From the NCBI GenBank assembly GCA_034687125.1, contig JAQGBZ010000356.1, positions 1-64,000 of the forward strand: DNA of 64,000 nt, in the 5' to 3' direction. The notes beneath the pieces are model-generated. The model saw only the letters and a list, made by a program, of their open reading frames with translations. It was not told the origin of the DNA and did not search any database. Shown here piece after piece: positions 45,336-56,134 of this stretch. The DNA comes from Neelides folsomi. Its lineage: Eukaryota; Arthropoda; Collembola; Neelipleona; Neelidae. How positions within the stretch are numbered: position 1 is the stretch's first letter; each line of letters starts with the position of its first letter. The translations under genes were made by a program, and so were the position numbers.

Positions 45336-47973
45336 ATGCAGATTTTACGCTTCTTAGCTCTTCGTCGCTACAGCGTCTTTCAAGCCACGCGATCAAACTT
45401 GGTACAAAAACCTTTTAAACGTCTGATTCATGCCGACTAAATGAATATGTGGAATGGAATGAAATATATTTGAATATATCCATTTAATAGATTTCGTTGA
45501 GGAGTGAACCAAAAGCCTTCCGAGTTTTAGCTGCTCCTTTCTCTACACAATACAACCAACGGTATTCTTTGATTATGAATTAATGATACTTCTATTAAAA
45601 TCTTTTTAATAAATGTTGGATACCAGGTTGTTGATCCTTTGAGGTTAATAATCCTTTATTGGGGTAATTCTTAATTGAATTTTTTTAATTTTTAGTGAGC
45701 ATCACAATGGATTTAAATGGGGTCGGAATGTTGCTTTACTTGGAGCAGGAATTGCTCTTTCTGCCCTTGTTCAACCTTTTGGGTATGAAGTCTGATTAAT
45801 TAAAAATTAAGAAATAATTCAATAATTTTACTTTTAGATTTCAAGGTGATTGTGCTGAAAAGGAGAAAGAAGGATGCGAGAAATGTTCGTAAATTATATA
45901 CTAGGGATGCGCCAAAATGTCCGACAGTAATATTCGATTTTAAAAAATTTCCTAGAATAGTCCAATGGGTTCAAATCTGGAGACGCCGAGGGCCAATCTC
46001 CCTTAGAAATGAAATTGGGAACGTTGTTTTTCAACCATTCCTGAGTCTGCTTTGCTCGTTAGGATGGGGCAGAATCCTGCATGAATTTCCAGTTTTTATC
46101 TTCAAAAAGGCCTTTGTTGAGTGGAAGAACAATTGGTTCAGGATATCGGACTGGTAATTCGCTGCACGAAGCTCCACACCCTGCTCTACAAAGGGAAATT
46201 TGGTCTTCCCTCTCCAACTTACCCCAACCCAAATCATTACCGACGCTGGATTATGCTGACGAGTAACTTTTCTCATTGATTTTGGAATATCCTTGGTAGA
46301 TTTTGCGTAAATTTTATCGTTTTGCTTATTAAAGTGCGCTTCAATTGTAAAAATCTTTAAAAAGCTTGAAAATTTTGAATTGAAGTTTGAATTACACCGC
46401 GCTTTTGTTTTGTGGTCACCATTTTGATTTCTGGCGTTTAATAAAAGTGGCGTGGGTGGGGGGATGGACGGCACGCCGTGGCGACCCTTCCCCATGAAGG
46501 GGGCGGTCGGGAGCCTGCGCGAAAGCCAAAGAAAGGTAAAAATTGGGAAAGTCGGACACTTTGGCGGCCTTATCTAGTACAGATATTTAATTTAAAATAC
46601 GCTTTATATACAAATTAGGCATTAAAACTTTACATACAAGGCTTGATGATTTTGTATTAACCAAAAAGCATATAATGTAATTGTGTAATTAAACTAAATT
46701 TATTATTTTTTTACAGGTGAGGTGACATGTTTGAGGAAAATGGACAAAGAGGAGGAAGCGATCACCAAAGCCAATTCAGAACTTGAAAAAGTCCTGAAGG
46801 AGAAAAAGGAACGAGTTCGGTCAACTGCCGAAGCTTCCCTAAGAATCATGTGCGACGCTTCAGAAATGATCAAGAAATTCATGGAGTCAACTTATTGCGC
46901 TTTGGTCCTCGAAACTCTCGATTCCCCGGAATTTGAAAAGCGTTGGTGCAAGGCCGCAACTGAATCGAAGAAAAGATGTGAAATGGTAAGTATAAACTAA
47001 AAATAAAAAAACCAAATTGCTCACTTTGAGAAAATAATTTTATTATAACTGGGTTTATTTAAATTATAGATGAAAGATGCCAAAACGAAGACTTGTACCG
47101 CATGGGAAGCTCTTTGTCATTTGAAGGAAGTCATTAAACGTGGTCGTGCTTGTAAATACACTTCTTGCAATCCTCTCCTTGTCACAATGGAGGAAACCGT
47201 GAGATGTACGGAGATGGAACTAATGGCAGCGAAAGCAAAACTCGATTGTCTCCAGCAAGAGTCGCTTTGGCTCGAGCGTTATGCAAACGCTGTTGAAGAT
47301 TTCCGTCGGGACCTTAAGGTAATAAGTTAATTAATATTTAGTTTAATTGATTATAATTTTGTAAATATAATTAATTTATAAATAGTAAAATTAATTTAAA
47401 ACTCTATTTTTGATTTAGGCTGAAAAAGAATCCCTCCTCGGAGACAAATGTTGCATTGACACTTTGATGCCCCAAGAATGCGACATGATCCTCACACACG
47501 CTTACAAAAAGCTAGCAAGAATCCAAAAAGAGCTTTATGAACTTCAAGTAAAATAAACTAAATTAAAATACTATATTAAATTAGTCTTAAATACTAATTA
47601 AAAAATCAAAAGAAACGCTTTTAATGCTTTTAATTAATAAATAACTTTTAATTAATTTTAATTAATTAATAACAATTAATTAATTTTAATTTTCCAGAGT
47701 GCTCGTGCCAATAATGATTCCTCCTATGACTCTACTTGTCCACCTGCAAGGAAAAGTGGCATGACCCACTGCGGCTGTGACACAGCCCGGAATACACCAA
47801 ACAGCACCAACCAAGGTTGCGGAGTGGCTGCTGGAGACAATGCAACACCACGAGCATTTGGATGGGGTTGCGATGTCACTTGCCCACCCACCACAACTTG
47901 CCCTCCACGTCCAGGAGGAAATTGTGAATCTTGTGAGTGCAAGACTCAGGAAGACTCTTGCAAGACTCAATGA
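45336..47973 (+). CDS. Truncated MIC60/mitofilin-like inner-membrane protein
   Basis: Eight exons (45336-45401, 45491-45561, 45696-45782, 45838-45884, 46717-46985, 47070-47318, 47419-47547, 47698-47973) close to 397 residues. The N-terminus is an Arg-rich, acid-free mitochondrial presequence (MQILRFLALRRYSVFQATR). A single membrane segment follows (GRNVALLGAGIALSALVQPF), then a long coiled coil. The block WLERYANAVEDFRRDLKAEK...ECDMILTHAYKKLARIQKEL resembles the region of MIC60 before its C-terminal domain. The mitofilin domain itself is absent; the last exon instead gives about 92 residues with 11 cysteines and many Pro, Thr and Asn. MIC60 shapes cristae junctions. Exon 4 to 5 needs donor AAAT|GTTCGT and spans a mariner relic. 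If that join is wrong, two genes would result, the first ending at a TAA beside the element. Confidence 0.6.
45901..46577 (-). mobile_element. Dead Tc1/mariner element with terminal inverted repeats
   Basis: A 677-base element flanked by TA (45899-45900 and 46578-46579). Its ends are imperfect inverted repeats: CTAGGGATGCGCCAAAATGT at the left, and on the other strand CTAGATAAGGCCGCCAAAGT at the right, both running on into CCGAC. The interior encodes a broken transposase on the minus strand: FTIEAHFNKQNDKIYA, VTRQHNPASVMIWVGVSW, then in another frame NWKFMQDSAP, EWLKNNVPNFIS and SPDLNPLDYS. The N-terminal DNA-binding part is missing, the first catalytic Asp region reads SFLKIFT, there is a frameshift at about 46140 and a stop after QDSAPS. 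It lies inside the intron of the MIC60-like gene. Confidence 0.9.
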
Positions 47974-49435
47974 TAATTCACCTCAACTTCGGAACCAAAA
48001 AGAAAACCCTCGCTTTCTAAATTTTTTGCGCTTTGATTTCTCTGTACTTGTCAACCTAAATGAATGTCATGTATCTTGTCTCTCTTGTAATGATGATTAA
48101 TAGAGATCAATTTCTCTATAATCACACATAAATACCTTCGTCTAAAGATGTATAAAACATTGGTTTAATCATCCTCATTTATTTCTAACATTTTCATGCA
48201 CTCTAAAATTACTGATTACTTCTACTTATAGTTCATTCACGGTGAATTTGCGCTCGAGTTATAGGATAACCCCTGCATATGCACTATTTAAATTTTGTTA
48301 CCAACTAAACGAGAATTTTTATTAATGCACATGATGGGCCAATGTATAACTCAAGCGCAAATTGATCGTGAATAAACTATAGTAATCAGTGCTATCAGTA
48401 AATATCATTAATAATTTAATGATTCGAGTTATTATTATCAGTCTATGATATTTGATTAAAGGCAAGGTAAATAGGCATGACTAAACGCGCTTATGATTAA
48501 ATGGTTAAATACCTCCAAGATCATTTTAGTAACTAATTACCAACATACACAGTGAAACACGAAACAAATTAGCTTACGAGTTACACCAATGCTCAATTGT
48601 ATATTTATTTTATATTGACCATGTTTTAATAATTCAAATAATATATTTCTTCATTTAACCACATATAATAAAACCCATTCTCACCATTTCCATTTCAATG
48701 TGTGATGAATGAGTTGTCGAGTTTGCATAATAATGTGGATTTTAATATTTATGTAATAACCTCGCTTTCTCACTCAAACGATAATGTAAATGTAATGGAT
48801 GAGAAGTGCAGGTGAGGAAATGTCGAATAAATATGGAATGATTCATGCACACTACTAATACGATATGAGAAACCATTTAACCATATTTACATACAAAAAA
48901 TGTTTTAAAAGCATTGATAAATGATAATTGTAAGTATTTCAGTTCAGTATATAAGTAAGCCATGGAGTGAAACTATGTATAATTTGATAATTTGTCCACT
49001 TATAATTAATTAAATAGATAAAGTCAGATATAACCAAAACCTTACACATTAAACATAGTGTTATAAATATTATTTTTATAAGTATTATATTTATGCATGT
49101 GTATAACTTTATATACATGCACAATTTATATTAATATCAATAGCTATCCAAATAAGAATTTTTTTATAAAATAAGTATAGGATAGGATATCCCTTATCAG
49201 AATACAATATGGTCTTATCTTGTGTAACAGACATTCATTTAATTTAATGCCGTGAGTGAAATGTGATATCATACAAGTGGAGATAAAAAATAAAAAATCG
49301 TTATTGTGTGAGTCAGAATGAGTTTTGGCCCTTAAGAGGGTCTAAGGGAAGTTGGCGTCGAATGTGACCTCATGGGCGGAGGAGGCCGAGTCTTTCCCTT
49401 CTTCGCCCACATGGGGGACCACGGCGGGGAGCGTG
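47974..49435. other. Intergenic, MIC60-like to NIPA
   Basis: About 1.46 kb, AT-rich, holding one MITE-like palindrome (48237-48381). The last about 130 bases before the NIPA start are GC-richer and open in several frames, probably 5'UTR. Confidence 0.4.
48237..48381. mobile_element. MITE-like palindromic element, intergenic
   Basis: 145 bases. Left arm TATAGTTCATTCACGGTGAA then TTTGCGCTCGAGTTATA; the right arm on the other strand reads TATAGTTTATTCACGATCAA then TTTGCGCTTGAGTTATA. Arms are about 37 bases with five mismatches. TA at both ends. No coding. Confidence 0.8.
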
Positions 49436-51098
49436 ATGGTGAGAACAAGGCGGGAAGATGTGATCGGGTTTTGGATTGGGACAGGACTCAGCATCGTTTC
49501 CTCTGTCTTCATCGGGGCTTCATTTATTGTGAAGAAAAAAGCCCTTTTGAGACTCTCTTCAGGAGGAAAAAGAGCAAATCAAGGATCGCATTCATATCTT
49601 AAAGATTTTCTATGGTGGACGGGATTTCTCACAAGTAAGTCAAGAATTCTTATTATATCATTTCCTATAATTAATTAAATGAAATATTTAACGCTATTCA
49701 GTTAATTTATTAAATAGCGTTATTAAAGCTTAAATTAGCTATTAAAATTAGCTATTAGAGTACCAATTGGTAATTTTATAATGTTTATTTTGTAATTTAA
49801 AGTGGGAGTTGGAGAAGCAGCGAATTTCGTCGCTTATGCATTTGCTCCAGCATCTCTTGTATCAACATTGGGAGTTCTCTCTGTTCTCGTTTCTACAATT
49901 TTGGCCTCGAAATTCTTAAATGAAAGATTAAACCTGCTAGGAAAAGTATTCATTAATCACACATAAATAAAATAATTATTTATTGAGATTAAAATCATGA
50001 AAAATGTATTCTATTAATACACTTATGTTAAAAATGCAAGATAATTTATTTTATTATGATTTTATGATAATTTGTTTTTCTTATATTTAGATAGGCTGCT
50101 TATTATGTACAATTGGATCAACAATAATTGTAATTCATGCTCCAATGGAAAAGGATATTGAGAGTTTGGACGATCTTAAAGGGAAATTATTGGATCCACA
50201 ATTTCTAGTTTACGTCGGAATTGTAATTATCGTCAGCCTATTTCTACTCTATTATTTAAAACCAAAGACTTTAGGTAATACATAATCTTATATATTTTAT
50301 TAAAAAGATTAATTCTTTAAATGTACTATTTCTGGCCACGTAGAGTACTTTACATTCATTTATACAATTAGGAACAAAATTTATTATCATTAATAATTAA
50401 CAGGCTAATTTGTCCTCTTCATCTAAACTATATTTTTAAACAAATATTAATAATAATACTTTTTTAGAAACATCAACCGGCACTTTATTAATTTGGATTG
50501 GCGTTTGTTCGCTCATTGGGTCTTTGAGCGTGATGTCTTGCAAAGGTTTCGGACTTGCAATAACGAGAACTTTATCGGGCGAGAACGAATTGGACAATTG
50601 GGTCACTTGGCTTTGTCTGGTCTTTCTCATTTTCTGCATTTCTGTTCAAATGAATTTCCTCAATAAGGCCCTGGACACTTTTAACACAGCGGTCGTTACT
50701 CCTATTTATTATGTCTTTTTCACTACATGTGTTATTGGTAAACCATAAACTAACGAATAATGGTCATTTAAAAATTTAAAATATAAATACAATGAATTGT
50801 TTTAATTTTAATATTTTATATAATTCCAGTCGCTTCAGCCATTTTATTTCGTGAATTTGCTCATTTACGAGGGAAGGATTGGGTTGGTTTAATTTCCGGA
50901 TTTTCCGCCGTTCTTCTAGCCATTGTGATTCTCCATTTAAGTAAACACTTCGATGTGACATTTGACAAATTGACTCAACAGATTAAAATCAGTCACGGTG
51001 ATGGGGAACGTTCGGGGTCACCGTCACATTTCCCCCTTGTCAAAATCGACGAGGAAAAGAAACAAAATTCATACGGGACACATGGGACTTCAGTCTGA
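49436..51098 (+). CDS. NIPA-family magnesium transporter
   Basis: Five exons (49436-49634, 49803-49945, 50091-50274, 50468-50737, 50830-51098) give 354 residues. Nine hydrophobic segments are visible. Family landmarks include [24 protein letters not shown], read as [20 protein letters not shown], then [39 protein letters not shown]-like [13 protein letters not shown] and [19 protein letters not shown]/ichthyin proteins carry Mg2+ across endosomal and plasma membranes. The hydrophilic C-tail is about 50 residues. The start is uncertain: the chosen ATG is the first in frame, but two upstream out-of-frame ATGs (49372, 49411) open a 76-codon frame that overlaps it. Confidence 0.9.
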
Positions 51099-51754
51099 TT
51101 ATGAATCTGACTTGTCCTATAAAAGTTTTAAATGCTGTTAATTGTATTTCTTATAATTCAAATATAATGAATGCTTATATTAATGTTTATAGCACTGCAC
51201 TAACATTGTAATACTATCCATATTACCTAAATGTACTTGTTCCAACAATAATTATAATATTTGTTTAATAACTAAATAAAGAAAAGAAGTAATTTTGGTT
51301 AATTCATAACAAATCATCATAAATAGTCATTTATTCAACAACTTTATCGTGAATTGCAAACATTTCGAAAATAATTATGGTTTATAATTTATAATTAATT
51401 TAATTGAGCGGCGTTTTAGTATTTGAATGGCAAGTGACGCTATAAAAATGTTAACAAACGTTACCTAAATCTCTTAATACCCAATACAAGAAGTTAATGC
51501 TTAAAGTCGCGATCTGAACCGTGGAGTTCAAACAAATCAAAAGGCAGAAATAAAATAAAGTAATCTTTTCTGTTAAAAATTAATTATTATTTTGTTTTTA
51601 TACTTGTGCACTAAATGATAGTAATCTTCCTTGATCCAAATAATTAAAGAACCATAATATTAAATTTAAGGAACTTAAAAGTTTCTATTAAAAGTTTAGT
51701 GTGAAATGAGGTTTAATAAACCACGTGAAGATGATTAAGAGGATGAGGAAATAA
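51099..51754. other. Intergenic, NIPA to YRDC
   Basis: About 650 AT-rich bases with the 3' flank of NIPA (several AATAAA-like motifs near 51270) and the promoter of YRDC. No gene seen. Confidence 0.4.
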
Positions 51755-52612
51755 ATGCGTTTCCTCATCCGTCGTTATTTCTCGGAAGGTGTTCGACGGC
51801 TGAGAGAGCCAATGTCAGTCGTTGAACTCAACGAGGCAAACGCTGTAAGTTTGGCTGCACAAGCGTCTCGCCTCATCCTAAGAAGTAAAATTGTCGGACT
51901 TCCTACAGACACAATTTATGGAATTGCTGCTGATGCAACTTGTCCACAAGCTGTTCATTCTCTTTACGAAATAAAAGGAAGGGATTTTAAAAAGCCCATT
52001 TCCCTTTGTGTTTCCTCAATAGACGACGTAATTAAATTAATTAAATTATAAATTAAACTATATTTTACATAAAAAGTTAACAGCTTATTTTAATTTATAA
52101 ATATACAATCATTTACATAAGCTATTTTATATACATAATTAGATAACATCTTAATTTTTTAGGTTTATTCCTGGAGCAAAGTGACAGTGGGACGTGAAAT
52201 CTTAGAAGATTTATTTCCAGGTCCAGTGACTCTTCTCTTCCAGCGTCTTCCATCGCTTTTGCAAAGTTTTAATCCTGGAGCGAACCTTGTTGGGATTCGA
52301 ATTCCAGACCATTATTTTATTCGTGAAGTGTCGAGTCGTGTGGGAAGACCAATTGCTCTAACAAGTGCAAACGGCTCTTCTCTTCCTTCGTCTCTTTGTG
52401 TCAATGACTTTGCCTATCTTTGGGACAAGCTCTCAAAAGTTTACGACGATGGACCAACGAGCGATGCGGAAGCTGCCAGAATCGGCTCCACAATTATAGA
52501 TTTATCCCAACAAGGGATTTTCTCCATTCAGAGAAAAGGAATCGCTTACGAATCTTATATTCAATTACTGTCAAATAAATATAATCTCCGATATCAAGAA
52601 CAAATCATCTAA
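51755..52612 (+). CDS. YRDC: YrdC-domain threonylcarbamoyl-AMP synthase
   Basis: Two exons (51755-52027, 52163-52612) give 240 residues. The start (MRFLIRRYFSEGVRRL) looks like a mitochondrial leader, and a second Met at residue 20 could give a cytosolic form. The YrdC domain has GLPTDTIYGIAADAT, IKGRDFKKPISLCV, LFPGPVTLLF, GIRIPDH and ALTSANGSS, which form the ATP, threonine and bicarbonate pocket. The enzyme makes threonylcarbamoyl-AMP for the t6A37 modification of tRNAs reading ANN codons. Length is close to human YRDC (279). Confidence 0.95.
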
Positions 52613-52754
52613 TCAAATCTAATTAATGTTTAACTTTTAAACCAGAAAACTTTTAGCCACAATTTAGAGAAATTAAAAGACATTATTAAAATTATCTAAT
52701 TGTGATAATTAACATTTTTTAAACTTAGGGTTAGTAAATTAGAACCAGCTTAAA

Positions 52755-55700
52755 ATGTCAGAATTACGCCGAGCTCTTGATCGTGAAAGCATAGTGAAAT
52801 CGAATTTAATCGAGCAGTTAATTGAAGTTGTGAAAGAACTCCAATTAAAATTCGCTTCAGGGAGGGAAAATCTAACCGAAGCTTCAGACATTTTAACCAA
52901 TTTTATTTGGACTTTAGAAGCCATTTTTATCCACGGTCTTCGGAACCATTTTTTAAAAAGTACTTTTAGTTCTCTTTTACGAAGAACCGAAGTTGTAGCT
53001 CCTTCATTTTGGGAGTTTCTTCTTGTTTTTTGTCATCCAGAAGCGATTGACGAAGTGAGTCGTTTGCCACTTTTGACCACAGACGTAGGTCGATCACGTG
53101 CCTGGCTGAGACTTGCCCTCAACGACGGCCTTCTCCTCTCACATATCCATTTGATGCTCAAAGAGAAGAAAACATTGGCTGCTTATTATAAGCCAACTGC
53201 TTTTCTTCGTGATCCAGATTATGCCGACTTGTTCAAATCGTATTTATATGGAATTGAAAATTATTCATTTTCATTTCCCCTCAATTCCTCCGTTCTCAAC
53301 ACATGGAATTCTTATCCGTTGTCCTTGGTTGGTCTCCATATGGGGGAAATGAGGCCATCAATCGGTTTGGATGTGGCTGCCAATATGGAAACGAAGGATC
53401 TTCAAGCAATGTCCAAACTTCGGCAAGGGAATTCAAGAACTCCACCACCTTCGTTTGCCCAACACCATCAATGTAAAACTCCATTACTTGAGGAAGAAGA
53501 AGCTTTAAAAGTTATTTTAGCCTCGAAATTCGATTCTTCGCCTAATCAAAATTCACCATTTTCTTCGAGAGATTCGAGTCGGAGAAATTCACCACCTGAG
53601 AAATCGTTAGCTGGAACTTCACCTCGGCCACCTTTAGCACAAGAAATGAAAGAATTGCCAAAAAATGAAAATGTTGAGCAATTCAGTTGGAAAGTTGAAA
53701 ATGAAAATCTGAGTCGAAATGAAGTTTCGGAAAACCAAACTGAAACTGAGAGAGATAAGGGGGGAATTGAAATACAAAGAGGAGCGGAAGTGGTTGATGA
53801 AAATATGAGTTATTTGGATTTATTTAATGAGGAGAATCGAATGGGAACTCCAATTCTTTTCCAAGGCATTTTTCCTTTGAATAATGAAGAAGAGGAATTG
53901 ACCACTTCCGAAGCTGGAGGAAGTTCAGAACAAGTTGATTCAACAGAACCGAAAATTGTAATTATTTTTCTTTATTTTCTTTCTTATATTTCTTAATTAT
54001 TTATTCATAACTATTTTACCCTTTGGTTCTTCATAATTGCATGTTTCTTCTTATGTCTCTTATTTGGGTTGAATTAAAGGAGTTAAACGTCGTTTCGACT
54101 CCTGAAGAGAATCTCGACTTTGAATTTATTTCTACTAAAGAAATTGCATCTTTGGTCTTTTTAACTTTCTCTCATATTTCAAATTAACACGATATTTAGA
54201 GTTTTAGACTAACAATATACATATTTATTACTACTTTTATCAAATCATTCAAATGATTTTAATTATTAAAATCTTATTTTAGGAGGATGAAGAAGATTCA
54301 AGCTTTTATGAAAAGATTGAAAATGAATCTGGACTTGATTCTCAAGCCTTTAAGTGTAAAGGTTGCTCTCGTCCTATCGGTTTCATCTACGGAGATCCTT
54401 TGTAAGTTTACTTTTTTATGTTAAATTGTAGTTTAATTATGATATTGCATATTCAAGCATAAAAGAATGAAGAATTTTAAAAACTTTTAACCCTCTCGTT
54501 CTAACAAATATTCAATTACGACAAGAGTGAAACCAAGATAAATCTCTTGTTATAAACCCATTAAGCCCCATATAAAAGGAATGGAGGGATAGCTGTGAAG
54601 GGAAGCTCTCATCTTAGGGCAGCAGCCGGGCAGGAAGGGAGTTCATAAAATCTCCTCTATGACGTCACAAAATGGAAGAAAAAATGTCTCTGCCCGGGGG
54701 ATGTGCGAAAGCGAGAGCTTCCCTTCCCAAAATATCCCGCCATTTGAAATGTATGAGAATTAGTGCATTAGTTGTAATTAAATGCAATGGCCATTAAAAT
54801 CTGCTTAAGTTAACTAATGATTTGACATTATTTTTAACATAGATTTTAAGAATTGAAAATGAAAAAAATACTTAATTTATTAATTAATTTATTATTCAGG
54901 ATTTGTGAGCTCACTGGTGGAAGTTATTGTCCCGAATGCCACGTTGGAGAAGAAAGTGAAATTCCTTCACGGATTCTTCTCAATTGGGATTTCAATCACT
55001 ATAAAGTGAGTTGCGAATCAGCCGCTCGAATCCGTTCAATTACACAAAAACCCATTTTTGATTTGAATGTCATTAACCCGAAGCTCTATCTGATTGTTGA
55101 AGAATGTTCGGAACTTTTAGTAAGCGTTGCTTTTTCAACTAAATACGATATCTAAACTTATTTTATTAATTATTATTATTACTTATAACTAAATTTTTAT
55201 TCTTTAATTAACTAAATTGTTTGATTGGACTCTTTTAGAAATTAAGAACCCAGGTTCAAAGCATAGCCAAGTACCTGATTACATGCAAAGGCTCTACAAT
55301 AGAAGATGTTAAGAAAGAACTTTGGCCTCGAGAACACCTTTATAAACAAATACACACGTATTCTTTATCTGTAAGTTTTAATTTATATTACTTCAATTTA
55401 AACTTTATTTAAATCTAATTGCAAGTTGAGATTAAATATAATATAGAATTAAATAAGTAATTAATAATGTAGGATCTTCTCAACATACCAAAACGGGGTT
55501 TGGAAGGAAGTTTAAAAAAAGTTGTAACTCTTGGGCGAAATCACATCAAGCAATGTTTAATATGTCAACAGAAGGGATTTTTATGTGAAATATGTAAAGA
55601 TCCAAAAGTCATTTTCCCATTCGACCTCGTCACCACATTTAAAGTATGCTTCAATAAAATCATTTTAGATTATTAAATATTTAGCAAAAAATCATTACCA

Positions 55701-55893
55701 AACAACATTTAGTATAGGAAAATATTAGATTTTTAACTGGGATTTAATCAAACTTTTAAAAGTTTATATTAATTTAATTAAATATAATAAACTTATATTT
55801 AAGTGTTCGTCGTGCGGTGCTGTCTACCACAAAACATGTATGAACGCCAGTACTCCTTGCCCAAGATGTCAAAGGTGGAAAAATGACATTTGA
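52755..55893 (+). CDS. PLEKHM1: RUN and Rubicon-homology protein, PLEKHM1-like
   Basis: Seven exons (52755-53957, 54080-54154, 54283-54401, 54900-55119, 55239-55370, 55473-55643, 55804-55893) give 669 residues. The RUN domain spans about residues 12-190 (LWTLEAIF-like FIWTLEAIFIHGL, FWEFLLVFCHPEA, RAWLRLALNDGLLLSHI, ALLRD-like AFLRDPDY). A disordered linker follows with YLDL in an acidic setting at about 353, a possible LC3-interacting motif. The C-terminus is a Rubicon-homology zinc region: CKGCSRPIGF, ICELTGGSYCPECH, IPSRILLNWDF, CLICQQKGFLCEIC and CSSCGAVYHKTC...CPRC. Such proteins link Rab7, HOPS and autophagosomes to lysosomes. Vertebrate PLEKHM1 has two PH domains here; none is seen. 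Exon 2 ends with a poor donor (GTCTTT). Confidence 0.85.
54597..54726. repeat. Intronic inverted repeat with CRE and TATA-like motifs
   Basis: GAAGGGAAGCTCTC at 54597-54610 is repeated as its exact complement at 54713-54726; inner parts GGGCAG and CTGCCC also pair. Between them lies TGACGTCA (54660-54667), and TATAAAAGG occurs just upstream (about 54571). The block is far more GC-rich than the intron around it. It could be an internal promoter, a structured RNA or the remains of an insertion. Confidence 0.6.
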
Positions 55894-56134
55894 TTTAATC
55901 GGAAAATGTTAGTTTATTAAAACGTTATTTTGAACATCATTTAATATTAAAATATTAAACTGCTAAAGCATCAAAAGTACTATCTAGTATAATATTTATA
56001 ATAATATTATACATTATAAAATATAATACATACTATATTATTGTAACAATTTATCTTAACAATGTAATTAACTATGTTTGATATGCACATTAATAAATAT
56101 TCTCGTCAATATAAAAATAAAGCAATTTTTATAA
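55894..56134. terminator. Convergent 3' ends of PLEKHM1-like and SLC22-like genes
   Basis: Only about 240 AT-rich bases separate the two stop codons. No specific signal beyond A/T-rich polyadenylation-like tracts. Confidence 0.35.

Noticed and set aside
46081-46266. Plus-strand frames inside the mariner element
   Set aside because: Antisense to the broken transposase.
47686-48100. Minus-strand frames and a 107-codon plus-strand frame over the last MIC60-like exon
   Set aside because: They are other frames of the Cys/Pro/Thr-rich exon. The frame kept is the one continuous with the preceding exons.
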